Below are positions 5,277 through 7,144 of a stretch of DNA of 7,144 nucleotides, one piece after another. The notes below the pieces were generated by a model that saw nothing but the letters and a program-made list of their open reading frames with translations, was not told the origin of the DNA and did not search any database. The number at the start of each line of letters is the position of its first letter. Positions within the stretch are counted from its first letter, which is position 1. The stretch spans positions 1 through 7,144 of the forward strand of contig JAISZZ010000168.1 of the NCBI GenBank assembly GCA_031284385.1. The letters run 5' to 3'. Origin of the DNA: Treponema sp. (GTDB lineage: Bacteria; Spirochaetota; Spirochaetia; Treponematales; Breznakiellaceae). Both the position numbers and the translations under genes were made by a program.

Positions 5277-6734
5277 GTGTCGTTAAACTGGAAAGAGATA
5301 GACCTTATACTGTCCGAGCTGAATTTATCCGGCAGTCAGATTCAAAAGGTGAATCAGAACGATTTTGATGTGCTCTCGTTTAGCATTTACGGACGGAACG
5401 GCGGGTGCGGGCAGCTTGCCGTGAAGACATTGCTTGCCGTGATAAGGAGCGGCGTTTGCCGCCTGCACGAGACGTTTCGCGCCGCCCCTAAAAGCGATAA
5501 ACCATTGCGCTTCGGCGAATTGCTTAAATCACGCATCGTAAATGGCTGGATAGAGGAGGCGGTACAACTTGGAAATGACCGTATAGTGCGTTTTGCAATA
5601 CGGCGCGGCGAGCTTCGATACCTGCTGTACTTCCGTTTGTGGTCCAACGCCGCTAACGCGCTGCTTTGCGAGCCTGACGGTAAAATTATAGACGCGATGC
5701 GCCGGCTGCCGAAACGCGGCGAGATTGGCGGAGAATACTATCGTCCTGAACAGGCTGTCCGGCATGACGGAGTGAAACAGGATGATCGGTACACCGTCCG
5801 CGAACTGGACGGGGACGGGAGTTTTAACGAAAAAATTGACCGCTGGTACGCCGAACAGGGCGCGTCTCTGTCGCTTGAGGCCTTACGCGCTGATGCTTCA
5901 CGACAGTTTGAAGGCAGCGTAAGCCGTCTTGAGGCGGCGCTGGTAAAACTCCGTGAAAAAGAAGCGGACTATGCGGATGCCGCCCGCCTAAAAGAGTATG
6001 GCGACATAATCATGGCTAACATGGCTGTCCTCGATACATCGTCCGCGCGCGGCGTGGACGGCGGCTGGATTGAGGCGGAGGATTTTTATTCGGGCGGCGG
6101 CTTAATACGGATCAGGGTTGACCCTCAAAAAAATGCGGCGGACAACGCGGCGGTTTACTATGACCAGTATCGCAAGGCAAAAAATGGGCTTGCCTCCGTA
6201 CGCGCCGAAATCACCGGCACGGAGGCAAGAATAGTCCGCCAAAAAGAGCTGCTGGCTGGATTTTTGAACGAAATAAACCCGCTGCGCCTTCAAAAATTGA
6301 TTAATAGCAAGGTTTTGGGACATGAGCCGTCCAAAAACGGCGGTCATAAACGTCCCGGATTGACGTTCAGGCGGGGGGAATGGCTGTTGATTGTGGGCAG
6401 GGACGCGAAAGAAAACGATGAATTGCTTCGCCGTCATGTAAAAGGCAATGATTTATGGCTTCATGTACGCGATTTTGCCGGTTCATACGTGTTTATTAAG
6501 CAGCGTTCAGGAAAAACTGTGCCGCTGTCTGTGCTTCTTGACGCGGCGAACCTCGCTCTGTTCTATTCTAAGGGCAGAAACTCCGGCAAGGGTGAACTAT
6601 TTTACACGCGGGTAAAATACCTGCGCCGCGCTAAAAACGGCCCCAAGGGGCTTGTGATTCCCACGCAGGAAAAAAATTTAAGCGTTATTCTTGAAGATTG
6701 GCGGCTGAAAGAGCTTGAGGACTGCCGCGAATAG
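5277..6734 (+). CDS. NFACT-family protein (RqcH/FbpA-like), compact form
   Basis: NFACT proteins bind obstructed large ribosomal subunits. RqcH members recruit tRNA-Ala to add C-terminal alanine tails to stalled chains; older members were called fibronectin-binding. From GTG 5277 it has 485 residues, beginning MSLNWKEIDLIL. NFACT-N spans ~1-158, with the Asp101-Arg102 pair in GNDRIVRF that RqcH needs for activity, and ANALLCEPDGKIIDAMRRLP. A coiled-coil region is ~184-340, including DPQKNAADNAAVYYDQYRKAKNG (282-304). NFACT-R is ~362-466: GRDAKENDELLRRHV, DLWLHVRDFAGSYVFIK, SKGRNSGKG. The helix-hairpin-helix segment usual between NFACT-N and the coiled coil seems absent, which would explain most of the shortfall from the ~570 residues of RqcH. 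The frame is open upstream to ATG 5190, inside aroDE, but those 29 extra residues look unlike the family. The start is 10 nt after aroDE, with no clear Shine-Dalgarno. Confidence 0.9.
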   Translation: MSLNWKEIDLILSELNLSGSQIQKVNQNDFDVLSFSIYGRNGGCGQLAVKTLLAVIRSGVCRLHETFRAAPKSDKPLRFGELLKSRIVNGWIEEAVQLGNDRIVRFAIRRGELRYLLYFRLWSNAANALLCEPDGKIIDAMRRLPKRGEIGGEYYRPEQAVRHDGVKQDDRYTVRELDGDGSFNEKIDRWYAEQGASLSLEALRADASRQFEGSVSRLEAALVKLREKEADYADAARLKEYGDIIMANMAVLDTSSARGVDGGWIEAEDFYSGGGLIRIRVDPQKNAADNAAVYYDQYRKAKNGLASVRAEITGTEARIVRQKELLAGFLNEINPLRLQKLINSKVLGHEPSKNGGHKRPGLTFRRGEWLLIVGRDAKENDELLRRHVKGNDLWLHVRDFAGSYVFIKQRSGKTVPLSVLLDAANLALFYSKGRNSGKGELFYTRVKYLRRAKNGPKGLVIPTQEKNLSVILEDWRLKELEDCRE

Positions 6735-6757
6735 CCCCCCTACCCCGGAATGGGTCC

Positions 6758-6805
6758 GCGAATTACGCGAAGTAACGCGAATTTAAGTTGGCGTTACTTC
6801 GCGGA
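6758..6805. repeat. Perfect 13-bp inverted repeat with adjacent 9-nt duplication
   Basis: CGCGAAGTAACGC (6766-6778) pairs perfectly with GCGTTACTTCGCG (6791-6803) across a 12-nt loop. The right side continues as GA, whose partner TCCGCGAA lies nine bases further left (6755-6762). So the left arm appears to carry a tandem duplication of a TTACGCGAA-like unit. It lies 31 nt past the NFACT stop. No T run follows, so it is more like a structured repeat or Rho-type 3' end than an intrinsic terminator. Confidence 0.6.
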
Positions 6806-6823
6806 CGCTATTCAGGAGGATGG

Positions 6824-6845
6824 TCAGGCACGGCGGCCTGATTTT
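6824..6845 (+). terminator. Likely intrinsic terminator after the four-gene operon
   Basis: A 6-bp stem TCAGGC/GCCTGA (6824-6829 with 6836-6841) closes an ACGGCG loop and is followed at once by TTTT (6842-6845). The stem is short but GC-rich in the middle and in the right place, about 90 nt past the NFACT stop and before the next promoter. Confidence 0.5.
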
Positions 6846-6902
6846 GCCCTAGATTAATTATTAGGCATAGCGGCGGCGGTAATGCGCGGCGCAAATTCTT
6901 CA

Positions 6903-6931
6903 TTGACTTACCCCGTTAAATTTGATATACT
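6903..6931 (+). promoter_or_regulatory. Near-consensus sigma-70 promoter
   Basis: TTGACT (6903-6908), a 17-nt spacer and TATACT (6926-6931): each box differs from consensus by one base and the spacing is ideal. This is the best promoter in the window. Initiation is expected near 6938, exactly at an ATG. It drives the poly-C/hairpin region to its right. Confidence 0.75.
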
Positions 6932-6992
6932 GCTCTCATGCGGTCAATAAAAAATCTTTTCGCGCCAGAATACGCGAATCATCCTAAAATTA

Positions 6993-7006
6993 CCCCCCCC
7001 CCCCCC
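6993..7006 (+). repeat. Poly-C tract, 14 nt (tract 3)
   Basis: Fourteen C preceded by AAAATTA, with the same length and TTA-C14 junction as the other two tracts. It lies 55 nt downstream of the predicted transcription start and directly abuts a hairpin. Confidence 0.9.
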
Positions 7007-7038
7007 GCCGTATTTTACGGCACGTCCACATTTGGACG
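7007..7038 (+). other. Two back-to-back perfect hairpins
   Basis: GCCGTA/TACGGC with a TTT loop (7007-7021) is followed one base later by CGTCCA/TGGACG with a CATT loop (7023-7038). A T6 run begins 8 nt after the second (7046-7051), so the pair could end a short transcript from the 6903-6931 promoter, though the gap before the T run is longer than in classical terminators. Confidence 0.5.
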
Positions 7039-7067
7039 GCTTAGGTTTTTTCCGCGTTTAACACACG

Positions 7068-7124
7068 TTAATTCTCAAGACACATTGATTCTCAATACAC
7101 TCCGCTTATGCGGAGTATTCTCAA
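7068..7124 (+). repeat. ATTCTCAA repeats around a 7-bp hairpin
   Basis: ATTCTCAA occurs at 7071-7078, 7088-7095 and 7117-7124. The first two are part of a 17-nt tandem unit (7068-7084 and 7085-7101, 14 of 17 identical). The second and third flank the hairpin ACTCCGC/GCGGAGT with loop TTAT (7099-7116). This could be a repeated binding site or part of a dispersed repeat cut by the window edge. Confidence 0.5.
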
Positions 7125-7144
7125 TATACAAGCCGCCCCGCCGG

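Larger units (their letters stand above)
6938..7144 (+). other. Promoter-driven region: small RNA or leaderless, phase-variable ORF (runs off the window)
   Basis: Two readings are possible. As a protein, ATG 6938 lies at the predicted +1 (leaderless) and opens a frame with no stop to the window end (69 codons, starting MRSIKNLFAPEYANHPKIT). The 14-nt poly-C tract encodes four prolines at residues 20-23. With one C fewer the frame would stop at 7059-7061, with one more at 7042-7044, so slippage would switch its C-terminus. I recognise no domain. As an RNA, the tract is followed by two adjacent perfect hairpins (7007-7021 and 7023-7038) and a T6 run (7046-7051), giving a transcript of about 115 nt. 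The 17-nt repeats and hairpin further on favour a non-coding reading. Neither is proven. Confidence 0.35.

Noticed and set aside
1..7144. CRISPR array, tRNA or rRNA genes
   Set aside because: No regularly spaced repeats with unique spacers, cloverleaf or rRNA segments were seen on either strand.

Overview
This 7.1 kb stretch has mid-range G+C and dense, mostly rightward genes. It looks like a spirochaete chromosome, most likely a Treponema-like, possibly acetogenic (termite-gut type) lineage. That placement is inference. It rests on a fused AroD-AroE enzyme, a CooC-type nickel insertase, a compact NFACT protein, ISAs1-type transposase debris and long poly-C tracts. No rRNA or other firm taxonomic marker is present.

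Layout. Positions 1-120 hold a GC-rich hairpin and a 14-nt poly-C tract. Positions 121-461 are transposase wreckage: the translated N-terminus of one transposase joined to the C-terminus of an ISAs1-family transposase, which carries a frameshift and has lost its catalytic Glu. Positions 519-2114 encode Tag (3-methyladenine DNA glycosylase), a 67-residue HMA-domain metallochaperone and a CooC-type ATPase. The last two are coupled by an ATGA overlap. A hairpin at 2126-2155 separates them from a convergent O6-alkylguanine-DNA alkyltransferase gene (2169-2666, minus strand). The divergent spacer 2667-2919 holds a good ogt promoter, with a second 14-nt tract (C on the ogt sense strand) three bases upstream of the -35 box.

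Positions 2920-6734 are a tight four-gene rightward run: HIT-family hydrolase, small exported protein, AroDE, NFACT protein. Gaps are 13, 0 and 10 nt, if the non-ATG starts chosen here are right. Positions 6735-7144 have no recognised gene but are rich in structure. They hold a perfect 13-bp inverted repeat beside a 9-nt duplication, a likely terminator and a near-consensus sigma-70 promoter. The promoter is followed by a third 14-nt poly-C tract, two back-to-back hairpins, a T run, and three ATTCTCAA repeats around another hairpin.

Functionally there are two alkylation-repair genes (tag, ogt), a metal-handling pair (HMA + CooC) probably serving a Ni enzyme such as CO dehydrogenase encoded elsewhere, and a housekeeping operon joining aromatic amino acid synthesis with ribosome-associated quality control. 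The most unusual signal is the set of three poly-C tracts, all 14 nt long and all preceded by TTA. One sits beside the ogt promoter and one lies inside a promoter-driven transcript that may be a small RNA or a phase-variable leaderless ORF.
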